Assembly: GCA_026985945.1 (NCBI GenBank)
Contig: JALSPN010000234.1
Coordinates: forward strand, 1 to 7,579
Source: Thermodesulfobacteriales bacterium
GTDB taxonomy: Bacteria > Desulfobacterota > Thermodesulfobacteria > Thermodesulfobacteriales > Thermodesulfatatoraceae
Length of the DNA: 7,579 bases
Direction: 5' to 3'
Part shown: positions 1 through 6,560 of the stretch, piece by piece
How positions within the stretch are numbered: the stretch's first letter is position 1
Layout: each line of letters begins with the position of its first letter
Program-made: the position numbers and the translations under genes
Notes under the pieces: model-generated
What the model was told of the DNA's origin: nothing
Seen by the model: only the letters and a program-made list of their open reading frames with translations
The model's database searches: none

Positions 1-503
1 AGGCCCGGCCGGATTTCACGAAAGATTTGCTCCAGGATTTCTTCAGCCAGGGAGAGGGCCTTACGAAGGGCCTTGATTTCGCTTTCGTCCTTGGTCTCTC
101 GCAATCTTTCCACCAAAGGTGGGGCCTTTTTGATTTCTATCCGGGGAAGCTTCTGGCAAAGGCGGTCAAAAAGGGAGAGAGAAAGACAATGGGGCTCCAC
201 CAGAAGGGAGCTGACCCCGAGGAGGGGAAGGAGCCTGGTAAGTTCTAGCACCAGGCCACGGCGATAAATCCGGGGTTCAAAAAGAAGACATGCCCGGGCC
301 TCTTCCTGATAGCGGGGATCTGTAAGCAGGAAGGCTTCCTTCCGGGTTAATAGCAGGGCTCCTGAGCTTTCCTGAAGGCTTACATCTTCCGCGGGAAATC
401 CTGAAAGATAGCGACGGTTCTCCGGGCAGGTAATCAGAAAGGCCTCTGCTCGCGGAAGAAAGGCCTTCCGAAGACGCCAGAGCCTGCGGGAGTAATTGAT
501 CAT
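1..503 (-). CDS. Xaa-Pro peptidase (M24 family, aminopeptidase P/prolidase-like), N-terminal part
   Basis: Metallopeptidases of this family remove N-terminal residues next to proline or split X-Pro dipeptides in the cytoplasm. I translated this partial gene by hand: 167 residues are visible and the C-terminus lies beyond the left edge. The visible part is the creatinase-type N-terminal domain, with NRRYLSGF (residues 29-36), LLLTRKEAFLLTDPRY (50-65) and the family linker LRETKDESEI (134-143), which leads into the pita-bread catalytic domain. None of the catalytic metal ligands are in the window, so activity cannot be judged. The ATG overlaps the coaBC stop as ATGA, with AAGGAG at 512-517 (8-nt spacing), so it is probably translationally coupled to coaBC. 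PepP-, PepQ- and YpdF-like members cannot be separated from this fragment. Confidence 0.88.
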   Translation of the reverse strand, partial: MINYSRRLWRLRKAFLPRAEAFLITCPENRRYLSGFPAEDVSLQESSGALLLTRKEAFLLTDPRYQEEARACLLFEPRIYRRGLVLELTRLLPLLGVSSLLVEPHCLSLSLFDRLCQKLPRIEIKKAPPLVERLRETKDESEIKALRKALSLAEEILEQIFREIRPG

Positions 504-1717
504 TTTTGGAGCTCCTTTATGGCATCAAGGATCTGCCAGGCAATGACCTCCTTGGGGGCAAGGGGAAGATGGATCTTCCGACCATCGGCAAAAAAGAGGA
601 AGACTTCGTTGGTAGCACTCTCAAAGCCCGTTTCCGGGCGGTCGATAGGGTTGGCCACGATAAGGTCAAGCCCCTTTTCTTTAAGTTTGCGCCTGGCTTC
701 CTGTGGCAGGAATTCTTCCTCCTCTGCGGCAAATCCTACGATGACTTGGCCGGGTTTCCGGCGGGAAGAGACCTCTTTGAGAATATCAGGGGTTCGTTCC
801 AGAGAAATAGTAAGAGAAGGGGAGGTCTTTTTGAGTTTTCCAGACCAGGTGTCCTGAGGGCGATAATCCGCCACGGCAGCCGCCATCAATAGAATATCCA
901 CCTTCGGGAGGAGGGAAAGCACGGCTTCGGCCATCTGGGCCGCAGTTTCAACCGGAATACGCCTGATAAGGGGGAGAGGGGAAGAAGAAAGGGGGCCGTG
1001 GACCAGGATAACCTCAGCCCCTCTCTTCCAGGCGGCCTCAGCGAGGGCTACCCCCATACGGCCTGAGGAACGATTTGAAAGAAAACGGACGGCATCAAGG
1101 GGCTCCCTCGTAGGGCCGGCGGTAATCAGCACCTTGCAGTTTGAAAAATCCTGCAGGGCCAGAGTCTTTTCCAGGTGAGCCAGGATTATTTCCTCCTCCG
1201 GAAGCCTTCCAGGCCCCCATTCCCCGCAGGCAAGCGCACCCTCCTCGGGGGTGAAAACCTTATAGCCCCAGGAGGCAATCTTTTTGACGTTCTCCTTTAC
1301 CGCCGGGTGTTCCCACATTTTGGTGTTCATAGCCGGAAAAAGAAGGACCGGGGCCCTTGAGGCCAGAATGGTTGCTACCAGAAGGCTTCTGGCATCCCCT
1401 GAAGCCAAAGAGGCCAGGAAAGAGGCCGTGGCCGGGGCTACCAGAATGGCCTCGGCAAACGCCCCCAGTTCCGTATGAGGGATACAACCCGGTGGGGGGT
1501 TTAAAAAATCGCACTGACAGAAGACCTTTTCTCGACAGAGGGCCTCAAAGGTAAGGGGGGTGATAAAGGCTTCGGCCCCTTCGGTAAGGATTACCCTAAC
1601 TCCAGCCCCCTCTTTAATCAGCCGGCGGAGGAGCCCCGGAATTTTGTAAGCTGCAATTCCCCCGCAAACTCCAAGGAGGATCTTTTTACCGGTAAGGATT
1701 CGCCTGAAGGGTTTCAC
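500..1717 (-). CDS. coaBC: Bifunctional phosphopantothenoylcysteine decarboxylase / phosphopantothenate-cysteine ligase
   Basis: This cytosolic fusion enzyme makes 4'-phosphopantetheine for coenzyme A: CoaB joins cysteine to 4'-phosphopantothenate using CTP, and FMN-dependent CoaC decarboxylates the product. At 405 residues it has the normal length. The CoaC half (about 11-185) shows GGIAAYK (19-25), the presumed active-site His81 in PHTEL, PAMN (128-131) and the flap cysteine Cys164 in ALACG. The CoaB half (about 193-405) shows ITAGPTREPLDAVRFLSNRSSG (198-219), AAVADYRP (280-287), the KLKK lysines (294-297), VGFAAE (327-332) and ANPID (355-359). The start is GTG; the only nearby Shine-Dalgarno-like GAGG is about 15 nt upstream, so coupling to the overlapping upstream lipoprotein gene (32 bp) is likely. 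One oddity: the stretch usually like GMANDL/GxADDL reads GDARSL (107-112). Confidence 0.97.
   Translation of the reverse strand: MKPFRRILTGKKILLGVCGGIAAYKIPGLLRRLIKEGAGVRVILTEGAEAFITPLTFEALCREKVFCQCDFLNPPPGCIPHTELGAFAEAILVAPATASFLASLASGDARSLLVATILASRAPVLLFPAMNTKMWEHPAVKENVKKIASWGYKVFTPEEGALACGEWGPGRLPEEEIILAHLEKTLALQDFSNCKVLITAGPTREPLDAVRFLSNRSSGRMGVALAEAAWKRGAEVILVHGPLSSSPLPLIRRIPVETAAQMAEAVLSLLPKVDILLMAAAVADYRPQDTWSGKLKKTSPSLTISLERTPDILKEVSSRRKPGQVIVGFAAEEEEFLPQEARRKLKEKGLDLIVANPIDRPETGFESATNEVFLFFADGRKIHLPLAPKEVIAWQILDAIKELQK
512..517 (-). promoter_or_regulatory. Ribosome binding site of the Xaa-Pro peptidase gene
   Basis: AAGGAG on the minus strand lies 8 nt before the ATG at 503, inside the last codons of coaBC. 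It fixes the start of a gene that would otherwise be hard to call because it is cut by the window edge. Confidence 0.7.
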
Positions 1718-2129
1718 TGGCCCAGATTTGAACCTCGGTATTAAAAGAAGAATCGGAAATGTAAATCATGCAAAAGCCGTTTTCCCTTTTAAAAGCCAGA
1801 AGGATATGGCGGTAATAGATACTTCCCACCAGATCCCATCCCCGGGAGCGGAGCTGATTACGGAAGAATTCTTCAACCGAGCGGGCCTTAACCCTTCCCT
1901 TTAAGACCAACACCCCTCCCACATAATCCCTGGTCTTGACGATCATGGAACGGGACTGGTCTATCTCCAGGTCTTTAGGGACCACGATATCCGGAAATTC
2001 CGTGCCATGATAAAAGGGCTTGGGAGGGGTGGAGACTGTTTCCGGAGCAGGTTTTTGAGTAGTGGTGGTGCAGCTTGCCAGGAAAACCAGCAAAAACAGG
2101 ACCGGAAGGGCCTTTTTAAGGTGTTTCAT
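1686..2129 (-). CDS. Predicted small lipoprotein of unknown function
   Basis: The 147-residue product has a type II signal peptide: MKHLKK, a hydrophobic stretch (about 7-17) and lipobox LASC, with Cys20 as the predicted lipidated residue. A Thr/Pro/Lys-rich linker (21-37) follows. The mature domain (about 42-137) contains FPDIVVPKDLEID, a GGVLVLKGRV strand, EEFFRNQLRSRGWDL and a C-terminal YISDSSFNTEVQIW segment. This reads as a compact alpha/beta domain that I cannot assign to a named family. The ATG at 2129 is preferred over the TTG at 2153 or the GTG at 2132 because AGGAGGT lies just upstream and the signal peptide then begins properly. The residue after Cys20 is Thr, not Asp, so outer-membrane sorting is plausible if E. 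coli-like Lol rules apply. Lnt, which acylates such lipoproteins, is encoded two genes upstream. The 3' end overlaps coaBC. Confidence 0.85.
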   Translation of the reverse strand: MKHLKKALPVLFLLVFLASCTTTTQKPAPETVSTPPKPFYHGTEFPDIVVPKDLEIDQSRSMIVKTRDYVGGVLVLKGRVKARSVEEFFRNQLRSRGWDLVGSIYYRHILLAFKRENGFCMIYISDSSFNTEVQIWASETLQANPYR

Positions 2130-2134
2130 CACTG

Positions 2135-2141
2135 ACCTCCT
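2135..2141 (-). promoter_or_regulatory. Ribosome binding site of the lipoprotein gene
   Basis: AGGAGGT on the minus strand sits 5 nt before the ATG at 2129. It decides the start in favour of the MKHLKK signal peptide over the upstream in-frame TTG (2153). Confidence 0.8.
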
Positions 2142-2222
2142 CGTTAAAAGCAAATTCCGTAAACCCGGTAGAGAAATTTTTGGCTCCAGAAAAAACTTTT
2201 TGTGCCATTGTCAGGGCGCAAG

Positions 2223-2240
2223 GGGGAAGATCTCTTCCCC
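2223..2240 (-). other. Short GC-rich hairpin in the prfB-lipoprotein gap
   Basis: Perfect 7-bp arms (GGGGAAG and CTTCCCC) enclose a 4-nt loop inside the 149-bp gap 2130-2278. On the minus (transcribed) strand it is not followed by a T run, so it does not look like a standard intrinsic terminator. It could be an mRNA stability or processing element after prfB, or chance. I see no convincing promoter in the rest of this gap. Confidence 0.35.
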
Positions 2241-2278
2241 ACATTTTAGCCTTTGAAATACCATAAGGCCAGCCTGAT

Positions 2279-3440
2279 TTAGGCGGCTTTTTTCTCGGCG
2301 GCCTTCTGCAGATGATAGGCCCGAATGAAGGCGTCGAGATCCCCATCCAGCACGGCCTCTACGTTGCCCACCTCAAGCCCTGTGCGATGATCCTTGATGA
2401 GACGATAGGGGTGGAGGACGTAACTTCTAATCTGACTCCCGAAGGCGATTTCCTTCTTTTCTCCATAAAGTTTTTGCCGCTCTTCTTCCTTTTTGCGCCT
2501 TTCAAGTTCGTAAAGCCGGGCCTTCAAGATGGCAAGGGCGATGGCCTTATTGCGATGTTGAGAGCGCTCGTTCTGACACTGGACCACGATCCCGGTGGGC
2601 AGGTGGGTGATCCGAACGGCACTTTCGGTCTTGTTAACATGCTGGCCTCCGTGGCCGCTGGCCCGCATGGTCTCAATCTTTAAATCTTCCGGGCGTATCT
2701 CGATCTGGATATCCTCATCGATCTCCGGGATGACCGAAACCGAGGCGAAAGAGGTATGACGCTTGCCACTGGTATCAAAAGGGGAGATTCTTACCAGACG
2801 ATGGATCCCGGCCTCTGCCTTAAGGTGTCCGTAAGCATAAGGGCCCTCCACGATAAAGGTAACGGACTTAATACCTGCTTCTTCTCCTGCCAGGATGTCA
2901 ATAATTTTTACTTTGTAGCCCTTTTTTTCGGCCCAACGCAGATACATGCGCAGGAGCATCTCAGCCCAATCCTGGGCTTCGGTGCCCCCGGCTCCAGCGT
3001 GTATAGTGACGATGGCGTTTGAAGTATCGTGTTTTCCAGAAAGGAAGAGTTTAACTTCTTCCTCTTCTACCTCTGCGAAAAGCTTTTTGACCCTCAAAAT
3101 AACTTCTCTGAGGGCCTCTTCGTCTTCTTCTTCGACCGCCAGCTCAAAAAGGACGCGGGTATCTTCAAATTCCTGTTCCAGGGTTTCCCAGGAGCGCAAA
3201 AGGTCTTCCAGCCGGGCCCGTTCCTGAAGAATTTTTCTGGCTTCCGGCCTTTCCCAGAAATCCTCCTTGACCAGTTCCTTTTCCAGTTCTGCCAGCCGCT
3301 TCCGCCTGGTTTCCGGATCAAAGACACCTCCTTAGGCTGGAAATTCTCTCAGCCAGGCGTTCAAGCTGGGCCCTGATCTCCGCAGGATTAAGAGCTACAG
3401 CCTTCTCTCCAAGCTTTATTTCAAGACGCCTCTTCTTCAT
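2279..3440 (-). CDS. prfB: Peptide chain release factor 2 (RF2), made by +1 programmed frameshifting
   Basis: RF2 recognises UGA and UAA stop codons in the ribosomal A site and triggers peptide release. Translation begins at ATG 3440, with AGGAGG 7 nt upstream, and runs 40 codons (MKKRRLEIK ... ISSLRRCL) to an in-frame TGA at 3320-3318. A +1 shift on CTT continues as [16 protein letters not shown] and ends with TAA at 2279, giving 386 residues (E. coli RF2 has 365; the extra length is mostly N-terminal). In the shifted protein the anticodon-like SPF tripeptide is at 219-221 and the catalytic GGQ at 264-266 within [19 protein letters not shown] (60-63) lies in the N-terminal coiled domain. The start lies inside the lnt 3' end (20-bp overlap). 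Without the frameshift only a 306-residue C-terminal ORF from TTG 3199 would be called. Expression should be autoregulated by RF2 abundance. Confidence 0.96.
3317..3332 (-). other. prfB: prfB +1 programmed ribosomal frameshift site
   Basis: On the minus strand the sequence reads AGGAGG TGT CTT TGA T. The internal Shine-Dalgarno-like AGGAGG (3332-3327) is 3 nt before the slippery CTT (3323-3321), which is followed by the in-frame TGA (3320-3318). This is the same spacing as the classical E. coli site AGGGGG TAT CTT TGA C. Low RF2 slows termination at TGA, so the tRNA-Leu slips +1 onto TTT and reading resumes at GAT (Asp41). The base after TGA is T rather than the usual C. Confidence 0.95.
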
Positions 3441-4932
3441 ATCTTCTCCTCCTGCCAAGGATTGATTTCGCGCCTAAAAAGAGGGCCAGAAGAAGACAGC
3501 CCCAGGCGAAAAGATCACCATGTTTGGTGTACCAGCTAAAATATGCAAGATGATTGACCTTCACACAAGGGGCTGCTTCTTTTTCAAGGGGGGTTTCGTA
3601 AAGGATACGACCCCAGGGATCGATAAGCCCCGAAATCCCGGTATTAGCCACCCTGATGAGGTAGCGCCTGTTTTCAATTGCCCGAAAGACGGCCTGAACA
3701 AAGTGCTGGTAAGGCCCGGCAGTGGTACCGAACCAGGCGTCGTTGGTAGCTACGAGGAGGATGCTGGCACCCTTTTGAACCTGCCTTCGAGCAAGGTCAG
3801 GAAATATGCTTTCAAAGCAGATTAAAGGGCCAAAGATCATTTTTGGGGCGAGAAAAAGAGGGTCGTTTCGCGGGCCGGGAGAATATTCCCCTGAAGCCAC
3901 CGCCAGCTTCCGTAACCAGGGAAGTTCTTTTTCAAAGGGAATAAATTCTCCGAAGGGGACCAGGCGTTGCTTGTCATAGATCCCTCTGATTTTTCCCCGT
4001 GAGTCCAGCAGGAAAAGGCTATTGTGCACCACCAGCTGGCCGTTTCTTTCTTCAAGACGGGGTGCTCCCAGAATAAGAGGCCTTTTAAGACGAGCCATCC
4101 AGGCGGAAAGTTCCTGAAAAAGAGGGCTTTCCTGTAAAAGATAGGCGGGCACTGCTGTCTCCGGCCACACCAGAAGTTCAGCACCCTCTTTTGCGGCCTT
4201 TTGGGAAAGGCCTTTATATTTGGCAAGTGTTTCTTCTATCATTTCCCTTTTCCACTTAAGAGATTGGGGAATGTTGCCCTGAATGAGGCCTATTTTCTGG
4301 GAAGGGCCTGAGAAAGAAGTTTCCAGACGCCAGGCCCCGTAAAAATAGGCTCCGAAAAGCAAAAGAATTGCCAGCAAAAACGGCCCCTTTCGCCTCTCTG
4401 AGACCAGGGCAAAGAGACCATAATTGGCCAGGGCCAGAAGAAAGGTAATGGCAAACACTCCACCCCAATCGGCAATCTGGATCAAAAAGATTTCTCGATA
4501 CTGACTGCTTCCCAGAAGCCCCCAGGGAAAGGCAAAAGGGACAATCGTTCTCAAATATTCAAAAAAAGTAAAGAGAGCGGCGAACCCCAAGGCTCCCAAA
4601 AGATGAGGACGTAAAAGACCCAGGTGGTGACTTATCATGAGAGGAGCCACCCAATAAAGGGAAAGATAGGCTGCCAGAAGGCCCAGGACTCCCAAAGCAG
4701 CCAGAAAAGGAAGCCCCCCAAAATTTCTCATCACCGGAACAAGCCAGTAAAGGAGGACCGTAAAGTAAACCCAGGGTGCAAGAAAGGACAATTTACCCTT
4801 AGATTGGGGGGCCTGCCTCTGGGCCTCAAGGATCAGGGCCAATCCCAAAAAGGCCCCGTAAGACCAGGAAAGTTTGGGATGGGCCACTGCCAGTAAAATG
4901 CCACCCAGAAGGGCCAGAAGATAGGCTCTCAT
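3421..4932 (-). CDS. lnt: Apolipoprotein N-acyltransferase
   Basis: Lnt is an inner-membrane enzyme that adds the third acyl chain to the N-terminal cysteine of lipoproteins, a step needed for outer-membrane sorting in many Gram-negatives. The product is 503 residues, normal for the family. The N-terminal part (about 1-200) is a series of hydrophobic membrane segments, with the characteristic FPWGLLGSSQY at 135-145. The periplasmic nitrilase-like domain (about 212-460) carries a complete Glu-Lys-Cys triad: Glu258 in WPETAVPAY, Lys321 in YDKQRLVPFGEF and Cys372 in LICFES, plus NDAWFGTTAGPYQH (397-410). A last membrane segment (about 473-490) precedes a basic tail. Its ATG directly abuts the corC stop (TAA|ATG) with no good Shine-Dalgarno, so translation probably depends on coupling. 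Its 3' end overlaps the prfB start. Confidence 0.97.
   Translation of the reverse strand: MRAYLLALLGGILLAVAHPKLSWSYGAFLGLALILEAQRQAPQSKGKLSFLAPWVYFTVLLYWLVPVMRNFGGLPFLAALGVLGLLAAYLSLYWVAPLMISHHLGLLRPHLLGALGFAALFTFFEYLRTIVPFAFPWGLLGSSQYREIFLIQIADWGGVFAITFLLALANYGLFALVSERRKGPFLLAILLLFGAYFYGAWRLETSFSGPSQKIGLIQGNIPQSLKWKREMIEETLAKYKGLSQKAAKEGAELLVWPETAVPAYLLQESPLFQELSAWMARLKRPLILGAPRLEERNGQLVVHNSLFLLDSRGKIRGIYDKQRLVPFGEFIPFEKELPWLRKLAVASGEYSPGPRNDPLFLAPKMIFGPLICFESIFPDLARRQVQKGASILLVATNDAWFGTTAGPYQHFVQAVFRAIENRRYLIRVANTGISGLIDPWGRILYETPLEKEAAPCVKVNHLAYFSWYTKHGDLFAWGCLLLALFLGAKSILGRRRRYEEEAS
3448..3453 (-). promoter_or_regulatory. Ribosome binding site of prfB
   Basis: AGGAGG on the minus strand lies 7 nt before the ATG at 3440 and inside the lnt coding sequence. 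It supports the full-length frame-0 start of prfB, which is needed for the frameshift to make sense. Confidence 0.8.
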
Positions 4933-5742
4933 TTAAGATCGGCGCCGAAATCTCACCTTGCGAATGCGACGGTTGTCTGCAGAGAGGATTTCCACCTCAA
5001 GATCATCGAAAAGGAATCTCTCCCCCACCTCGGGGATCTTTCCGGTGTGGGCCAGGATAAATCCCGAAATGGTTTCATAGGGGCCCCGTGGCAGGAGTAT
5101 CCCCAAAAATTTTTCGATTTCGTCGAGCTTGGTGGCCCCTTCCGCCAGGAACCAGCCTTCTTCGTCACGCGGGAAAAAAGGGGCCTCTTCTCCCAGGATT
5201 TCCTGAAAGATATCGGTAAGGGTGACGAGCCCGGAAATGACCCCACTTTCATCTATTACCAGGGCCAGCTGTTCTTTGCGCTGGCGAAATTCGTGCATGA
5301 CATCCCGCACCTTGACACTTTCCGGGACAATGTAAGGCCTGCGAGTAATAGCCCTCAGGGGAGCCTTCTCCACCTCAGAACGACAGAAACGCATCAGATC
5401 CTTGACGTGAATTATTCCTACCACGTGGTCAAGATCTTTCTCATAAGCCGGATAGCGGGTATGGGGCTTTTCGTTGATCAGGGCCACGATCTCGGAAAAA
5501 GGGGAGTCCACATCCAGGGCCACGATATCTTTTCGTGGGACCATTACTTCCCGCACCGGAACATTCCTTATTTGCAGGATGTTGATGATCATTTCCCCTT
5601 CTTCAGGGGAGATAAGCCCTTTTTCCTCTCCTTCATCCAGGAGTTCTGTTATCTCTTCGGCGAACTCTTTGGCCTCTTCTTCGGGAGATTTGGCAAAAAT
5701 CTCTTTCAGGGCCTTAATGAGAGAGGGCTTTTCTTCTGTCAC
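4933..5742 (-). CDS. corC: CorC/YbeX-like CBS-domain protein
   Basis: This 269-residue soluble protein has a tandem CBS pair and a CorC/HlyC transporter-associated domain, like E. coli YbeX/CorC, which is also encoded immediately upstream of lnt. The family is linked to Mg2+/Co2+ efflux and, for YbeX, to ribosome/RNA homeostasis; the exact role here is inferred. CBS1 begins near VREVMVPRKDIVALD (63-77) and continues to VVGIIHVKDLMRF; CBS2 contains VIDESGVISGLVTLTDIFQEILGE (162-185). The C-terminal domain (about 195-269) includes GPYETISGFIL. No DUF21 membrane domain is present. I chose GTG 5742, with GGGAGGT 4 nt upstream, over the in-frame TTG at 5796, because a promoter appears to occupy that upstream stretch and the GTG start matches the YbeX N-terminus better. 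Confidence 0.9.
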   Translation of the reverse strand: MTEEKPSLIKALKEIFAKSPEEEAKEFAEEITELLDEGEEKGLISPEEGEMIINILQIRNVPVREVMVPRKDIVALDVDSPFSEIVALINEKPHTRYPAYEKDLDHVVGIIHVKDLMRFCRSEVEKAPLRAITRRPYIVPESVKVRDVMHEFRQRKEQLALVIDESGVISGLVTLTDIFQEILGEEAPFFPRDEEGWFLAEGATKLDEIEKFLGILLPRGPYETISGFILAHTGKIPEVGERFLFDDLEVEILSADNRRIRKVRFRRRS

Positions 5743-5746
5743 AGGG

Positions 5747-5753
5747 ACCTCCC
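5747..5753 (-). promoter_or_regulatory. Ribosome binding site of corC
   Basis: GGGAGGT on the minus strand precedes the GTG at 5742 by 4 nt. A second, stronger-looking AAGGAGG near 5793-5787 has no ATG, GTG or TTG at a suitable distance and falls in the putative promoter spacer. Confidence 0.6.
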
Positions 5754-5768
5754 GGAAAATTTCTTCCG

Positions 5769-5796
5769 ATTTTAAAAGAAGCTCCCCTCCTTGCAA
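5769..5796 (-). promoter_or_regulatory. Putative sigma-70-type promoter for the corC-lnt-prfB gene set
   Basis: On the minus strand, TTGCAA (-35 like, 5796-5791) is separated by 16 bp from TAAAAT (-10 like, 5774-5769; five of six consensus bases). Transcription would begin near 5762, leaving a leader of about 20 nt with GGGAGGT before the GTG at 5742. It lies in the 86-bp divergent gap to the methyltransferase gene. Recognition is by eye only. Confidence 0.5.
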
Positions 5797-5828
5797 AGAA
5801 AAGGAAATCCTGTTTGTTTTTGATCTTC

Positions 5829-6488
5829 ATGGAAAGGGTCCCAGAGCCAGAGCTGATGCTCGAAGAAGAACAGGCCCGGGCTTATGCCGAGGCGGATTTC
5901 TCAGCCCCTCACCAGATGTTTGTGGATTATTTTCGGGAGATTTTTGGGCCCCATCTGGAAGGAGTGGTCCTTGATCTTGGCTGTGGCCCGGCTGATATAG
6001 CGGTAAGATTTGCAAAAGCCTTTCCGGCCTGCCAGATTCACGGAGTGGATGGCTCCCCGGCCATGATCAAATACGGAAAAGAAAGAATCGAGAAGGAGGG
6101 GCTTGAAGCCAGGATAAAACTATTTTTGGGGAAGATCCCGGAATTCGAGCTTCCGGAACATTTCTACGACGCTGTTATCGTGAACTCCCTTCTTCATCAC
6201 CTTCCGCAGCCAGAGATCCTCTGGGAGACCATCAAAAAAACGGCTAGGGGCGGGGCAGCCGTGCTGGTGATGGATCTTTTGCGCCCAAAAAGCCCTCAGG
6301 AGGCCCGCTCCCTGGTGGAAAAATACGCCTCTTCCGAGCCTGAAATCCTCAAACGAGATTTTTATCATTCCCTTCTCGCCGCCTACACCCCTCCCGAAGT
6401 CCGCGATCAACTTGAAAAGACCGGGCTTTTCCATTTCGAGATCCGCGTGATCTCCGATCGGCACTGGATAGTTTTTGGCCGGTTGTAG
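5829..6488 (+). CDS. Class I SAM-dependent methyltransferase
   Basis: The 219-residue product (from ATG 5829) has a Rossmann-fold methyltransferase core: motif I LDLGCGPADIAVRFA (48-62), the acidic loop VDGSP (73-77) that binds the SAM ribose, and the motif IV region DAVIVNSLLHHLP (114-126). The N-terminus MERVPEPELM followed by YAEADFS (19-25) resembles a bacterial family of small-molecule-type methyltransferases (Methyltransf_11/25-like). The substrate cannot be told from the sequence. The start is uncertain: ATG 5829 fits the family N-terminus but has no Shine-Dalgarno, while TTG 5814 has AAGGA about 8 nt upstream and would add five residues. It is divergent from corC and 72 bp upstream of the NifA-like gene in the same orientation. 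No clear terminator follows it. Confidence 0.88.
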   Translation: MERVPEPELMLEEEQARAYAEADFSAPHQMFVDYFREIFGPHLEGVVLDLGCGPADIAVRFAKAFPACQIHGVDGSPAMIKYGKERIEKEGLEARIKLFLGKIPEFELPEHFYDAVIVNSLLHHLPQPEILWETIKKTARGGAAVLVMDLLRPKSPQEARSLVEKYASSEPEILKRDFYHSLLAAYTPPEVRDQLEKTGLFHFEIRVISDRHWIVFGRL

Positions 6489-6496
6489 TTTGCTAA

Positions 6497-6521
6497 TTTT
6501 GTAAAAATTCTCTTTACAAAA
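6497..6521. repeat. Inverted repeat, possible operator upstream of the NifA-like gene
   Basis: Perfect 9-bp arms TTTTGTAAA (6497-6505) and TTTACAAAA (6513-6521) are separated by 7 bp. The dyad lies immediately upstream of the putative -35 of the activator gene. The stem is AT-rich and no T run follows, so a transcription-factor site is likelier than a terminator for the methyltransferase gene. The binding protein is unknown. Confidence 0.55.
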
Positions 6522-6522
6522 A

Positions 6523-6550
6523 TCGACGAAAAGAAAGTTCCTGGTATAAT
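6523..6550 (+). promoter_or_regulatory. Extended -10 promoter of the NifA-like gene
   Basis: TGGTATAAT (6542-6550) is a perfect extended -10 (TGnTATAAT). Sixteen bp upstream of the hexamer lies TCGACG (6523-6528), a four-of-six match to TTGACA. The expected start near 6556-6558 leaves only about 3-5 nt before the ATG at 6561. Confidence 0.65.
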
Positions 6551-6560
6551 AACTTCCCTG

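Noticed and set aside
2202..2207. TGGCAC on the minus strand, an exact sigma-54 -24 element
   Set aside because: The required GC of the -12 element is absent at the right distance (a run of A and T follows), so a sigma-54 promoter for the lipoprotein gene is not supported.
2116..2208. A 30-codon minus-strand ORF beginning MAQKVFSGAK just before the lipoprotein gene
   Set aside because: It has no Shine-Dalgarno, overlaps the strong SD and start of the lipoprotein gene, and has no recognisable features. It could be a leader peptide, but nothing in the sequence supports that.
2279..3199. prfB as a 306-residue protein starting at TTG 3199
   Set aside because: The upstream sequence encodes the conserved RF2 N-terminal domain in the same frame back to a canonical frameshift site, and ATG 3440 has a strong SD.
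5047..5775. A 242-codon open frame on the plus strand
   Set aside because: It is antisense to the corC-like gene with its clear CBS and CorC_HlyC domains. The translated product shows no family features.
6497..6521. The dyad as an intrinsic terminator of the methyltransferase gene
   Set aside because: The stem is almost entirely A/T and is not followed by a T run; its position against the activator promoter fits an operator better.
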